Positions 8,163-16,368 of a stretch of DNA of 64,000 bases are shown in pieces. The stretch covers positions 2,232,001 through 2,296,000 of the forward strand of contig CP046866.1 in assembly GCA_009789175.1 (NCBI GenBank), in the 5' to 3' direction. Source of the DNA: Salinibaculum litoreum (lineage in GTDB: Archaea > Halobacteriota > Halobacteria > Halobacteriales > Haloarculaceae). A program made the translations under genes and the position numbers. The notes under the pieces were generated by a model, which was not told where the DNA came from, made no database searches, and saw only the letters and a program-made list of their open reading frames with translations. Every line of letters starts with the position of its first letter. Position 1 is the first letter of the stretch.

Positions 8163-10313
8163 TCAGGTGTGGACTATCGGGAGTAACTCGGCGAAGACCC
8201 GAACCACGTCCAAGACGAACGCCTGCGGGCTGTCGTCGCCGGGGAGTCGGTACGCGAAGTACTCGATTTTGGCAAGGAGCAGGAACACCGTTGTCGCACC
8301 GGCAGGTAGTGCCAGTCCGACCGCAGCGACGCGAGTGTCCTCGTACAGCGGCCAGCCTCCGACGACCAGTGCCGCCGCACCCGCGGTGGCGAGTCCGACC
8401 AGCGCGTGAAACTGCATCGCCTCACCGATTGCCGGATCCAGCACCGACAGCGCGGCCGTCACTGCGAGACCGCCGGCGACGACGGTCACTAGATATCCGC
8501 CGATCACCCACTGGGGGCTGTCCCGGAGTGCGCGCCGGACCACGCTACACCGGGCAACCCCGTAGACCAGAAGCGGCATCACGGGAAGGATATACCGGAC
8601 CGTGATCTGACTGTGCAGGGGAAGCCGCGGGAGGTAGATGAACGCGAACACGACCGCAAAGCCCGCGGCCAGGAGGTCGGTCTGTCGACGCGGCGTCGTG
8701 ATGCCCGCCCCGGCGACCCGCTCTCGAACCCTACGTAGCGCCGCGACCGGCAGCCAGACCAGCGCCGCCGCCAGCGGAAGCGATTCGAGAAGCGTCAACT
8801 CGATTGCCTCGTAGTCGTTGACGTTCATCGAGATGGTGGACACCTCGGACGGGATCTGACCGCTTCTGACGAACGTGTGGTACAGCCGCCGGGGCTGAGT
8901 GAGCGCGGCGACGCTCCGGTCGACCAAGTCGCCGACGAACGCGAGGAGGCTCCCGAGGAAGCCGACGACGGTAGCCAGAAGTGCCATCAGTGGATTCGCT
9001 CCCGACTCACCGCCATCCGAAGGTGTCGCGGTGGCGGTACCGCCGTTGCCCGCCCTGTCAGTCGCAGTTCCGGTGGCGTTCCCGGGCGTCGTAGTTGCGT
9101 TTCCGGGCGTTTCGGTCGCGTTCCCGGGACTGTTGATAGAGGAGGGGTCAGTTCCAGCGTCGGGCGTGGGTTCAGTCGTTCCGCCACCGTCGCTGGCAGG
9201 GTCGAACCCAAACTCGATACCGCCGGACCCGGAGAGAATTCGGGGCGACTGCAGCGGATTCCCCGAGATGAGCGTATTCAAGACAAAAAACGGGACCAGC
9301 GATAGCGCGAAGAGAACACCGATGACCACGAGCGAGCGGACCGAATACGTCGGTGCCGTCGCAAAATCGAGGACTGCGAAGACGACGAACAGGAAGAAAG
9401 CCTCGAACGGGTGGACGGTCGTGAACAGGCCAAGCGCCACGTAGGCACCGCCACGTGCGAGCGTGCCCCTGCGGTCGGGCTGGTTCCGGCTCACGGCGAA
9501 CAGATACAGCGCGAGGACGGCGACCCCGGCGGTGAGGACGTGGCGTTTCGGAATCGTCGCCCAGAACCCGACCGGCGTCGCCAGTACGACCGCGAGGCCG
9601 GCGGCGAGCCCGACCGACCGGCCGTGGAAACGGCGAAGTAAGCGATACAGAAACACGGCGATAAAGGCCGCGACGAACAGCGTGCTCAACTGGAGTGCGA
9701 TCAACGCGAGAACGCCATCAGGCAGGGCCGAGGCAGTCGCCAGGTTGCCCCCGAAGACCAGCAGCGCGACCCCGCTCAGGACGGTCCGCACCTCGTGCCG
9801 GCCGGTAAGTGTCCCGGCCTGCGTGGCGAAGGCAACCAGGGCCAGACTCCAGGCCCCAGCGAGCAAGAGTTTCGTCCCGACCAGGGCCGTACCCGCCTGC
9901 AACAACCATAGAAGGGGAAGGGCGAGCAGGACGTGACCGTAGTTGCGACCGTACAGCGTCCCGTCGACCTCGACGATGCCGGGCTGTGGGCCCAGAAACA
10001 GCGAGTACGGCGAGTCGACGAGCGCGAGTCGACCCTCCGCGACGTTTGCGAGTGCGTTCGCGACCGCCACCGTATCCTGAATGAAGATGCCAACGCGCCA
10101 CAGCGCGCCGAGCCAGAGGACTGCCCCTAAAAAAAGCGACAGTCCGAGTCGGTCGCCAAAGAGGAGGCGGCCGAGGCCTCGAACCCACTTCGCCGTCTGA
10201 CCAGTCGATATCGTCCCGCGGTCCACGCCGCGAACCGTCGACTGCCACCATCCGGAGTCCGGTGACTCCGCACCCTGTTTTCCGGTCGACGGCTCGTCTC
10301 TCTTCTCGTTCAT
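8163..10313 (-). CDS. Large polytopic membrane protein, GT-C glycosyltransferase-like
   Basis: 716 aa with many hydrophobic segments: roughly eight in residues 55-350 and five in 505-690. They flank an outward-type linker (about 373-440) rich in Gly, Thr, Ser and Pro. The linker carries PGNAT three times (N-glycosylation sequons at Asn398, 405, 412). The plan of a short loop after the first helix followed by many helices resembles GT-C/mannosyltransferase-type enzymes, but no catalytic motif could be confirmed. It lies inside the archaellum cluster, 4 bp after a small secreted protein, so a role in archaellin or envelope glycosylation is possible. Inference only. Confidence 0.6.
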   Translation of the reverse strand: MNEKRDEPSTGKQGAESPDSGWWQSTVRGVDRGTISTGQTAKWVRGLGRLLFGDRLGLSLFLGAVLWLGALWRVGIFIQDTVAVANALANVAEGRLALVDSPYSLFLGPQPGIVEVDGTLYGRNYGHVLLALPLLWLLQAGTALVGTKLLLAGAWSLALVAFATQAGTLTGRHEVRTVLSGVALLVFGGNLATASALPDGVLALIALQLSTLFVAAFIAVFLYRLLRRFHGRSVGLAAGLAVVLATPVGFWATIPKRHVLTAGVAVLALYLFAVSRNQPDRRGTLARGGAYVALGLFTTVHPFEAFFLFVVFAVLDFATAPTYSVRSLVVIGVLFALSLVPFFVLNTLISGNPLQSPRILSGSGGIEFGFDPASDGGGTTEPTPDAGTDPSSINSPGNATETPGNATTTPGNATGTATDRAGNGGTATATPSDGGESGANPLMALLATVVGFLGSLLAFVGDLVDRSVAALTQPRRLYHTFVRSGQIPSEVSTISMNVNDYEAIELTLLESLPLAAALVWLPVAALRRVRERVAGAGITTPRRQTDLLAAGFAVVFAFIYLPRLPLHSQITVRYILPVMPLLVYGVARCSVVRRALRDSPQWVIGGYLVTVVAGGLAVTAALSVLDPAIGEAMQFHALVGLATAGAAALVVGGWPLYEDTRVAAVGLALPAGATTVFLLLAKIEYFAYRLPGDDSPQAFVLDVVRVFAELLPIVHT

Positions 10314-10317
10314 ACCA

Positions 10318-10791
10318 TCACTCGCGTCGGAGTTCGACAGTCCGGTTCATCACGACAGTCCCACCGGTGTAACTCTGGACGCGAACCACGAGACGTGCTT
10401 CTGCCCCAGTCACATCCGTCCCCGGTTGGAGAGCACGGTCGCTGATAGCCACCCGCAACCGGCCGGTCGAGCGTACAATCTCGTCGTTTTGTTTGCGGAT
10501 ATCTAACTCGGGCACCGTCACCTGATAAAAAACCCGCGGTCGCCCGTCGACCTGCTCCACGTCGACAATCAGATCGGGAATCCGGACGTAGGAGACGTTC
10601 GTCCCGAAGCGGCCGTCGGTGACACGAACGTGGTCCTCGGTCGGTTCGACGACGGTCACCGACGCGGTGCCGTCACCGAGTGAGGCACGGTCTTTGGCGA
10701 ACTCGATGCTGCTTCCGGGTCCCGAAAGGAGCATCACGAGAACGATAGCAGCAACAACGACGCGAACGACCGGTGGCCCATCGCTACTCAT
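10318..10791 (-). CDS. Small secreted or membrane-anchored protein of the archaellum cluster
   Basis: 157 aa. The hydrophobic segment VVRVVVAAIVLVMLLSGP near the N-terminus is followed by a beta-rich extracellular-type domain with sequons NVS and NRT. No known family was recognised. It is wedged between the GT-C-like gene (4 bp gap) and the archaellum-cluster cytoplasmic protein (6 bp gap), so it is almost certainly co-transcribed with both. A cell-surface partner of the membrane enzyme or of the archaellum is plausible but not shown. Confidence 0.65.
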   Translation of the reverse strand: MSSDGPPVVRVVVAAIVLVMLLSGPGSSIEFAKDRASLGDGTASVTVVEPTEDHVRVTDGRFGTNVSYVRIPDLIVDVEQVDGRPRVFYQVTVPELDIRKQNDEIVRSTGRLRVAISDRALQPGTDVTGAEARLVVRVQSYTGGTVVMNRTVELRRE

Positions 10792-10797
10792 CGATAG

Positions 10798-11448
10798 TCA
10801 GAGTTTGACGCCGTCCTCTTCGCTCACGGCGGCGAGCAAGTCTTCGATAGTGTCGTCGGGTTCGAGCCCGGACGACTTGACGAGATTCTGCAGACTCGCA
10901 GGCGGATATCGAATCGGAACGTTGGCCTCCATGAGCAAAATCCCCAGCACCTCTTCGACCGGCGTCTGACTGTCGACCTGCTGGGCGTACCACAGGATGA
11001 GACTCTCGAAGATGGTGACGACGTCGTTAGAGGCCATCCGCCGCTGACTGACGTCGCCCTCGAAGACGGCAGTCACGTCGAATCCATATCGGGAGTTCCC
11101 CTCGGCGAAACTCTGCCGAAGCCACTGGTGGGCCTGTTCGCCCGTGACGGAACTGGGCTCTGTCTGTCGGGCATGCTGGGGTTGCGGTGGCTGTTGAGGG
11201 GGTTGTTCGGGTTGGGGTTGGTCCCGTCGGTCGGCGTCGGCCCGATTCGACGAGGCCGACTGCTGGGGGTCGGGTTGTGGCTGACTGTCGGACCGCGAAT
11301 CCGGTGAGACGACAAAGCGGCCCTCGTCGAGTTGCGTGACGTGTTCGTCGTCGCTAATGTCGAGTTCCTCAGGGGAGAGAATCGGACCCTCGTCCGGCTG
11401 CCCGGCGTCGTCAAGGTCAAGGTCGATGTCGTCGGGTCCGTCGGCCAT
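10798..11448 (-). CDS. Haloarchaeal archaellum-cluster protein (DUF7500-like)
   Basis: 216 aa, no membrane segment. The N-terminus contains DEGPILSPEELDISDDEHV and RFVVSP, a motif I recognise from a haloarchaeal family found next to archaellum genes. A Gln/Pro-rich linker (about residues 50-100) follows, then an alpha-helical C-terminal part (about 100-216). Function is unknown. The gene sits between the archaellin genes and two membrane-protein genes on the same strand. The family name is from memory and should be treated as tentative. Confidence 0.7.
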   Translation of the reverse strand: MADGPDDIDLDLDDAGQPDEGPILSPEELDISDDEHVTQLDEGRFVVSPDSRSDSQPQPDPQQSASSNRADADRRDQPQPEQPPQQPPQPQHARQTEPSSVTGEQAHQWLRQSFAEGNSRYGFDVTAVFEGDVSQRRMASNDVVTIFESLILWYAQQVDSQTPVEEVLGILLMEANVPIRYPPASLQNLVKSSGLEPDDTIEDLLAAVSEEDGVKL

Positions 11449-11542
11449 ACCACCTACTCAGTCACACAGGAGTATAATTCCGTCGGCGGCGTCAGACGCG
11501 CCGCTGACGGTCGGTCGAAAAGACGGAGAAAGAAGAGAGGCG

Positions 11543-12178
11543 TTAGGGCGAGAGGGTGACGCTGGTCTGCTGGAAGGTGTTCGGAGCCGAAATCCGAACC
11601 TCCGTCTCACCGCCCGCGTCCGTCGTAATCGTCATCGTCGCCGATTCACCGGATTTTAGCTTGTAGCCATTGCTGCCAAGTTGGCTCAGATCGATCTGAA
11701 GCGCTGCGACATCGGTGTCGTCGTTCAACACCTTGCCATCGGAGAGACTCGAGTCGTCGTCTTTCACCGCAGAGATGTTGACTTTCTTACTGCCTGAACC
11801 ACCAACGTTGCCCTCGTCTTCGTCGAGGTCAAGAATCTCAGTCCCGCTCGGACCGACCCACTGAATCGTCGCGTCGGCGAGGTCGATATCACTCGATCCA
11901 GACACCCGCTTAACGTTCATCGTCACGTTCCTAACTTTAGGTGTATCATTTGCCAGACTGTCTGCCTCACCAGTCACTGACCCGGTCGTCTGGACGCGGT
12001 TGGTCGTCTGGTCACTCGCACCGGTACCTGACTCTTCGGCCGAACTCTGCAGGAAGCCAGCAGTGTTGATCAGCACGCCCGCGGCAATCGCCGCGACCAG
12101 CACCATCGCGATGAACACGATGAGTGTGCCGATACCGACCTGGCCTCTGTCTTTCTTGGATGGTAGATTTCGTTCCAT
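11543..12178 (-). CDS. arlA: Archaellin (flagellin)
   Basis: 211 aa from the ATG at 12178. A longer frame begins upstream, but this start gives the standard short class III signal [12 protein letters not shown] followed by [15 protein letters not shown]. Prepilin peptidase would cut after Gly12. The hydrophobic helix forms the filament core and the rest is a beta-rich outer domain. Sequons NDT, NVT and NIS are available for N-glycosylation, known for archaellins. A TATA-like element lies at 12250-12238. Major filament subunit by similarity to the family. Confidence 0.95.
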   Translation of the reverse strand: MERNLPSKKDRGQVGIGTLIVFIAMVLVAAIAAGVLINTAGFLQSSAEESGTGASDQTTNRVQTTGSVTGEADSLANDTPKVRNVTMNVKRVSGSSDIDLADATIQWVGPSGTEILDLDEDEGNVGGSGSKKVNISAVKDDDSSLSDGKVLNDDTDVAALQIDLSQLGSNGYKLKSGESATMTITTDAGGETEVRISAPNTFQQTSVTLSP

Positions 12179-12237
12179 GATTTCACTCGCCTGGGCAGTA
12201 TCTGCCGCAGACTTACTTCGTAGGTCACTTCCGGAGT

Positions 12238-12250
12238 GTAATAAGAATAC
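12238..12250 (-). promoter_or_regulatory. TATA-like element upstream of the archaellin gene
   Basis: On the minus strand GTATTCTTATTA precedes the archaellin ATG (12178) by about 60 bp, predicting a transcript with a leader of about 35 nt, unlike the leaderless genes elsewhere in the window. The 12240-12360 stretch around it is AT-rich compared with its neighbours. It separates the two archaellin genes and suggests that the first can be expressed on its own. Confidence 0.5.
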
Positions 12251-12391
12251 CCCCCAGATTATCTCATCTGAAAACAGGATTTTTCGGCCAGTACCTGGTT
12301 TCAATCGGTGAAAAACGCGATTTTACAGATGATATTAGTACTATCAGGCCCTGAAATCCGCGAAACTATCCTGTCGCGTGCAGCGGCGATA

Positions 12392-12952
12392 TTATAGCGA
12401 CACCGACGACTCACGGGAGAGGTCAGCGGGGACTTGGATGCGGTAGACTGTCTCGGACCGGGTAGTGAGCGTTAGTGTCACCACGTCACCCGCTTCGAGC
12501 GTGGGGCCGAACGCGGCTGGTGTAATGGTAAGCGTCGCCCGGTCGGTCTCGCTGTCGAGAACGGGGCTCGAATCGCCGTGGGCCGTGATGGTAAACGTCG
12601 ACACCGCACCCGAGCCAGCGGTGAGGGTCTCGACACTCGAGGGGCCGACCCACTGGAGAGTCGCGTCCCGGAGGTCGACAGTCCCCCGGTCAGACGACAG
12701 CTTCACTGTGACGTTGACTGTCTCGATGGTCGAACCGGACACTGACCCGGAAACGGACACGACATCAAGCCGGCCGTCGAGTTGCTGTGAAACGTCTTCG
12801 CTGGTAGCAGAGGTCTCGCTACTGAAGAGACCAGCGACGTCGAAGAACACGCCGGCTGCGATAGTTGCGACCAGTATCGCGGCGATGAGTATGATGAGCG
12901 TCCCGATACCGGATTGCGCCTTCTCGGCTGTCCGAGGCTGGTCAAAAATCAT
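12392..12952 (-). CDS. Archaellin-like protein with atypical processing site
   Basis: 186 aa. MIFDQPRTAEKA precedes QSGIGTLIILIAAILVATIA, so the N-terminal helix is archaellin-like and the GIGTLI core is intact. The residue just before the cut site is Ala (Ala12) in place of the usual Gly. The outer domain shares ATLQWVGPS with ATIQWVGPS of the neighbouring archaellin, so the two are paralogues. It has one sequon (NVT). A minor filament subunit or an adhesive pilin-like subunit is possible. It lies directly upstream of the main archaellin on the same strand. Confidence 0.85.
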   Translation of the reverse strand: MIFDQPRTAEKAQSGIGTLIILIAAILVATIAAGVFFDVAGLFSSETSATSEDVSQQLDGRLDVVSVSGSVSGSTIETVNVTVKLSSDRGTVDLRDATLQWVGPSSVETLTAGSGAVSTFTITAHGDSSPVLDSETDRATLTITPAAFGPTLEAGDVVTLTLTTRSETVYRIQVPADLSRESSVSL

Positions 12953-12963
12953 GCCACCGCCTC

Positions 12964-13254
12964 TTACTCGTAGGTGACGAGACTATACATCACGAACAGG
13001 AATCCAAACGTCGTGAATCCGCTGTTGACGAGCAACAGCGACTCGATGTACGACCCGTCAAATCCCAGCAAGAACGCACTAATCATGGTAGCGGCAGCAC
13101 CCGCAACGGCGAGCGAAAAGCCCAGCGAGAGGTGCAACATCGCCGTCCGGGCTGTCTGGACGTAGGCCCGGATGGCCATGCCGACCATCGTCAGTCCCGC
13201 GACGACGAAGATCAGCGTCGTAATCGCATACAGGAGTTCGAGTATCGTGGGCAC
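12964..13254 (-). CDS. Small four-helix membrane protein (DUF7521-like)
   Basis: 96 aa from a GTG at 13254 (VPTILELLYAITT). A longer frame starting at 13296 would add a non-hydrophobic, cysteine-containing stretch that looks unlike an N-terminus. The protein has about three or four membrane helices and few charged residues. In haloarchaea such proteins often pair with a winged-helix regulator, as here (the regulator is 118 bp upstream). Function unknown. It sits 11 bp before the archaellin-like gene, so a role in controlling archaellins is possible. Confidence 0.65.
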   Translation of the reverse strand: MPTILELLYAITTLIFVVAGLTMVGMAIRAYVQTARTAMLHLSLGFSLAVAGAAATMISAFLLGFDGSYIESLLLVNSGFTTFGFLFVMYSLVTYE

Positions 13255-13372
13255 TGCTTTGTGCTTGCAGGCGGCCTGTCTTAAATCCACCCACAAAAAT
13301 ATCTCTCGTGATAATCCAGTTCAGGACTGATAAATTGGGGAACGAACGGCAATCTCGCGCGTACGCGCGGTC

Positions 13373-13708
13373 TCAGCTCTCAGAGAGTGTTCGCCAGGCC
13401 TCGTCGAGTTTGTTGGTCACTTCGGACCGTTCTTCGACATCGAGGGTCAGTTCCTCGTCGAACTCGACCTGGATGGCATCGACGTTTCGCCGATAAACCT
13501 TGATACGGCGGCGATCATCGGAAAGAATGTTGTCGTGTAGTTCCAGCAGATTGTGTTCGGTCAGTTCGTCGATGCGCCGGTAGCAGGTGGCTATCGGGAT
13601 CTCCAACTCGTCGCTCAGTTCCTGGGCCGACCGGGGCTCGTCGGTCGCCTCCAGAATCTCGGCGCTGTATTTGTTCCCCAGCGTCTGGAGTAAGTCCACG
13701 GAAGCCAT
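13373..13708 (-). CDS. ArsR-type winged-helix transcriptional regulator
   Basis: 111 aa. The helix-turn-helix spans about residues 26-55 (SAQELSDELEIPIATCYRRI), followed by a basic wing (DDRRRIKVYRR) and an acidic C-terminal helix. It belongs to the broad ArsR/MarR-like winged-helix group common in haloarchaea. Its upstream region (13709-13869) holds three dyad sequences. Position next to the archaellin genes makes it a candidate regulator of motility genes; that is inference from location only. Confidence 0.85.
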   Translation of the reverse strand: MASVDLLQTLGNKYSAEILEATDEPRSAQELSDELEIPIATCYRRIDELTEHNLLELHDNILSDDRRRIKVYRRNVDAIQVEFDEELTLDVEERSEVTNKLDEAWRTLSES

Positions 13709-13773
13709 CGGTTATCAAATTATGAATCACTGGAACCATAAAACTATCGCGTCTTGAAATGGGGGAGATGGTC

Positions 13774-13841
13774 CAATATCCCCATATTGAGGTTCCCTGC
13801 CACAATGGCTGTTTCAGCCATTTTCAACGCCTGAAACAGGC
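13774..13841. promoter_or_regulatory. Cluster of three dyad sequences upstream of the winged-helix gene
   Basis: Between the KaiC-like gene end (13870) and the regulator start (13708) lie three dyads. They are CAATATCCCCATATTG (13774-13789), ATGGCTGTTTCAGCCAT (13805-13821) and GCCTGAAACAGGC (13829-13841). The cores of the last two, CTGTTTCAG and CTGAAACAG, are reverse complements of each other. They could be operators for the adjacent regulator or hairpins ending the upstream transcript. No gene is present here. Confidence 0.55.
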
Positions 13842-13869
13842 ATTTTCGATATCTATAACCAGGTAATGG

Positions 13870-14595
13870 TTAGATAGGCGACTCTTCTTCAGTCATCATC
13901 GAGAACGCACTGGCGTTTTGATGGACCTTGATACCGCCCTGGGAGATCTCCATCGGGAAGATGTCCGTGTCGATATTTTGCTTGCGCATCTTGGCGACCC
14001 AGACGTACCGGTTGACTCCCGAATCCGTCGGCGTCTGTAGCAGGAAGATGTTCCCGTCGGTTAGGAAGTTCTCCAGACCGATATCCGTCTCCGGGAAGAC
14101 CGTTCCTTGTTCGTTGGTCATCAGGGTGGTCAGGTCGTTCTCGCGCAGGATGTCGGTGAACTTCAGAAGGTAGGTGCGTTTCTCGCGCTCGTTCTCGAAA
14201 AAGAGCTGGAACATCGTCAGCGAGTCGAGCACCAGTCGTTCGTACTGGTCGTCGTCGAGGTCGTCAAGCAGAATCTCCAGTGCGGAACTAAAGTCGTTCT
14301 CCCGGAGCAACACCTGCTTGTCATAAACTTTGATGTCACCGTTATCGACATATTCGTCCCAGTTCTCGAATCCGATCGAGGCAGCGGCATCCGCGAGGTC
14401 GGACTCGTTTTCCTCGAAGGTGAGATAGATACCTTTCTCGTCGAACAACTCGACACCGTTGTAGATGTACTGCAACCCGAGAAGGCTTTTCCCGGCCCCG
14501 GGGTTTCCGCTGATGAGCGTCGTCGAGTTCTTCACGATACCACCGTTGAGAATGTCATCGAGTCCGTCGATACCGGTTTTCATCAATTCAATCAT
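13870..14595 (-). CDS. KaiC-like RecA-superfamily ATPase
   Basis: 241 aa, a single KaiC domain. Walker A is GNPGAGKS (about residues 30-37) and Walker B LVLDS (about 121-125). The start MIELMKTGIDGLDDILNGGI is typical of stand-alone archaeal KaiC-domain proteins, which bind ATP and often serve as signalling switches. It is related in fold to ArlH but lies far from the motor genes, between cheW and the regulator. Its role in chemotaxis or motility control is unknown. Gene borders are clear. Confidence 0.85.
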   Translation of the reverse strand: MIELMKTGIDGLDDILNGGIVKNSTTLISGNPGAGKSLLGLQYIYNGVELFDEKGIYLTFEENESDLADAAASIGFENWDEYVDNGDIKVYDKQVLLRENDFSSALEILLDDLDDDQYERLVLDSLTMFQLFFENEREKRTYLLKFTDILRENDLTTLMTNEQGTVFPETDIGLENFLTDGNIFLLQTPTDSGVNRYVWVAKMRKQNIDTDIFPMEISQGGIKVHQNASAFSMMTEEESPI

Positions 14596-14686
14596 AATAG
14601 TTGGGTGATTGAGGAAAGTTGGGACGGCTCGATAGAAAAGTCTTGTTCATGGCAAACACCCGCAGGAGCCGTTGTGAGGGGGACAG

Positions 14687-15121
14687 CTACGCCGAATGGA
14701 CCGACTGTGGGTCAACCCAGATGACGAAATCCCCGTCGCCGCGTTTGACGACGCCGTGAATCGCGTCGTCGTCTTCTGCGGGCGATTTGTCCACGTCGGC
14801 CTCGTCGACCTGGACCACCTGGTCGACTTCGTCGACGAGCCAGCCGGCCGCGCCCTGGTCTTCGACGATTTCCGGGTCGTAGACGATGATACGCTGTTCT
14901 TTTCCGTCCCCGTCGATACCGAAAACGACCTTCGGGTCGATGATGGAAGTTGTCCGTCCGCGCAAGTCCATCACACCCCTGACGTGTGGTGGTGAGTTTG
15001 GCACCTTGGTGAGGTCACCCACGTCGACGATTTCGGTCACGTAGTCGATACTGACACAGTACGTCTCATCGCCCAGTTCGAATTCGAGCACCTGCCCGCT
15101 CGTTGTTGATGTCGTTGACAT
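14687..15121 (-). CDS. cheW: Chemotaxis adaptor CheW
   Basis: 144 aa from the ATG at 15121 (MSTTSTTSGQVLEFELGDET). A longer in-frame extension of 16 residues upstream is less likely, being cysteine- and histidine-bearing and outside the domain. A CheW/SH3-like fold is indicated by VLEFELGDETYCVSIDYV, the KVPNSPPHVRGVMDLRG core and IVVYD-like strands. It couples transducers to CheA. It is divergent from cheB, sharing the 15122-15312 promoter region. Confidence 0.95.
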   Translation of the reverse strand: MSTTSTTSGQVLEFELGDETYCVSIDYVTEIVDVGDLTKVPNSPPHVRGVMDLRGRTTSIIDPKVVFGIDGDGKEQRIIVYDPEIVEDQGAAGWLVDEVDQVVQVDEADVDKSPAEDDDAIHGVVKRGDGDFVIWVDPQSVHSA

Positions 15122-15312
15122 GTGTGAGGTGAAATACAGCGCGTGCCGTTGGTTGCAGGGAGCTAGCACGGCAACTTAAATCTGCCCTCCGGGCTATCAC
15201 ATTTGATTACGGAGGCGGTGTATTTATGCGGGTCGTAACCGCAGTTCGGACTGAGAATGGTGTGGACAGTCTCCTGTGGGTTACTACCGTGTTCGTGGCA
15301 GGTGAGCGTGTG
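15122..15312. promoter_or_regulatory. Divergent cheW / cheB-cheA-cheR promoter region
   Basis: 191 bp between the cheW start (minus) and the cheB start (plus). On the plus strand GTATTTATG at about 15219-15227 resembles a TATA box, placing initiation near 15250 and giving cheB a leader of about 60 nt. An in-frame upstream ATG at 15226 would extend CheB by 29 residues unlike the family N-terminus, so the later ATG is preferred. Confidence 0.45.
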
Positions 15313-16368
15313 ATGACGACAGCCGACCCGCGTGCGGTGGTCGCGGACGATTCACACTTCATGCGGAGTGTCATCTCCGACATCCTCGAAGACGGTGGCA
15401 TCGAAGTTGTCGCGCAGGCGCGCAACGGCTACGAGGCGGTCGATGCGGTTGCGGAACACGACCCCGATGTGGTAACGATGGACGTGGAGATGCCGGAGAT
15501 GGACGGTATCGAGGCCGTCGACCGCATCATGTCCGAACATCCCACGCCCGTGTTGATGCTGTCTGCCCACACCGACGAGAACGCCGACGTGACGTTCGAG
15601 GCACTCGATAAGGGTGCCGTTGACTTCTTCTCGAAACCCGGCGGGGAGGTGTCGATGGAGATGTCCCGTCTGGAGGACCAACTGGTCGAGATGGTCACCT
15701 CTGTCGCGGAGGTCGACCCGACGGATTCGACGGCCGACGAGTCAGTCGAGACGGCAGCCCCTTCGACGCGGACCTACGTCGAGAACCCGACGCTTCTGAT
15801 CGGGTCCTCGACGGGCGGCCCAAAGATGGTCGAGCGGGTCATGTCAGAACTCCCGCTCGAGGCGGACTTCCGCGTCCTCATCGTCCAGCACATGCCCGAC
15901 GGCTTCACCGGCCGCTTCGCCAAGCGTATCGACTCCCGGAGCGACTACGAGGTCAGCGAGGCGAGCGACGGTGACCGTATCGGTGGCGGCGAGGCCTTAG
16001 TCGCCCAGGGCGGCAAGCACATGCTCGTCTCGAACTACCGCAGCGGCCGACTGCGTGTGAAACTGACCGAGGACCCGCCGGTCAACAGCGTCAGACCGGC
16101 GGTGGACATGACGATGAACTCCGCTGCAGAGGTCATCACGGACCCGCTGGTCGGCGTCATCCTCACCGGGATGGGCGAGGACGGCGCTGCCGGCATCAAG
16201 GCAGTCAAGGCCGTTGGTGGCCGGACAATCGCACAAGACGAGGAGACATCGGCGGTCTTTGGCATGCCAAAGCGAGCCATCGAGACCGGCTACGTCGACG
16301 ATGTGCTCCCCATCGACGACATCCCCGAAGGGATTCTTGACACTGCACGAGCAGAGGTGAACCCATAA
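15313..16368 (+). CDS. cheB: Chemotaxis methylesterase/glutamine deamidase CheB
   Basis: 351 aa from the ATG at 15313 (a GTG at 15310 is also possible). The receiver domain (residues 6-125) has phospho-acceptor Asp57 in VVTMDVEMPEMDG. The C-terminal esterase domain (about 158-350) has the catalytic triad Ser166 (GSSTGG), His193 (VQHMPDGF) and Asp290 (GMGEDGAAG). CheB removes receptor methyl groups, opposing CheR. Its stop overlaps the cheA ATG as TAATG. Confidence 0.97.
   Translation: MTTADPRAVVADDSHFMRSVISDILEDGGIEVVAQARNGYEAVDAVAEHDPDVVTMDVEMPEMDGIEAVDRIMSEHPTPVLMLSAHTDENADVTFEALDKGAVDFFSKPGGEVSMEMSRLEDQLVEMVTSVAEVDPTDSTADESVETAAPSTRTYVENPTLLIGSSTGGPKMVERVMSELPLEADFRVLIVQHMPDGFTGRFAKRIDSRSDYEVSEASDGDRIGGGEALVAQGGKHMLVSNYRSGRLRVKLTEDPPVNSVRPAVDMTMNSAAEVITDPLVGVILTGMGEDGAAGIKAVKAVGGRTIAQDEETSAVFGMPKRAIETGYVDDVLPIDDIPEGILDTARAEVNP

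Noticed and set aside
12179-12304. 42-residue N-terminal extension of the archaellin gene
   Set aside because: It would place a non-signal stretch before the class III signal peptide; the internal ATG at 12178 gives the canonical start.
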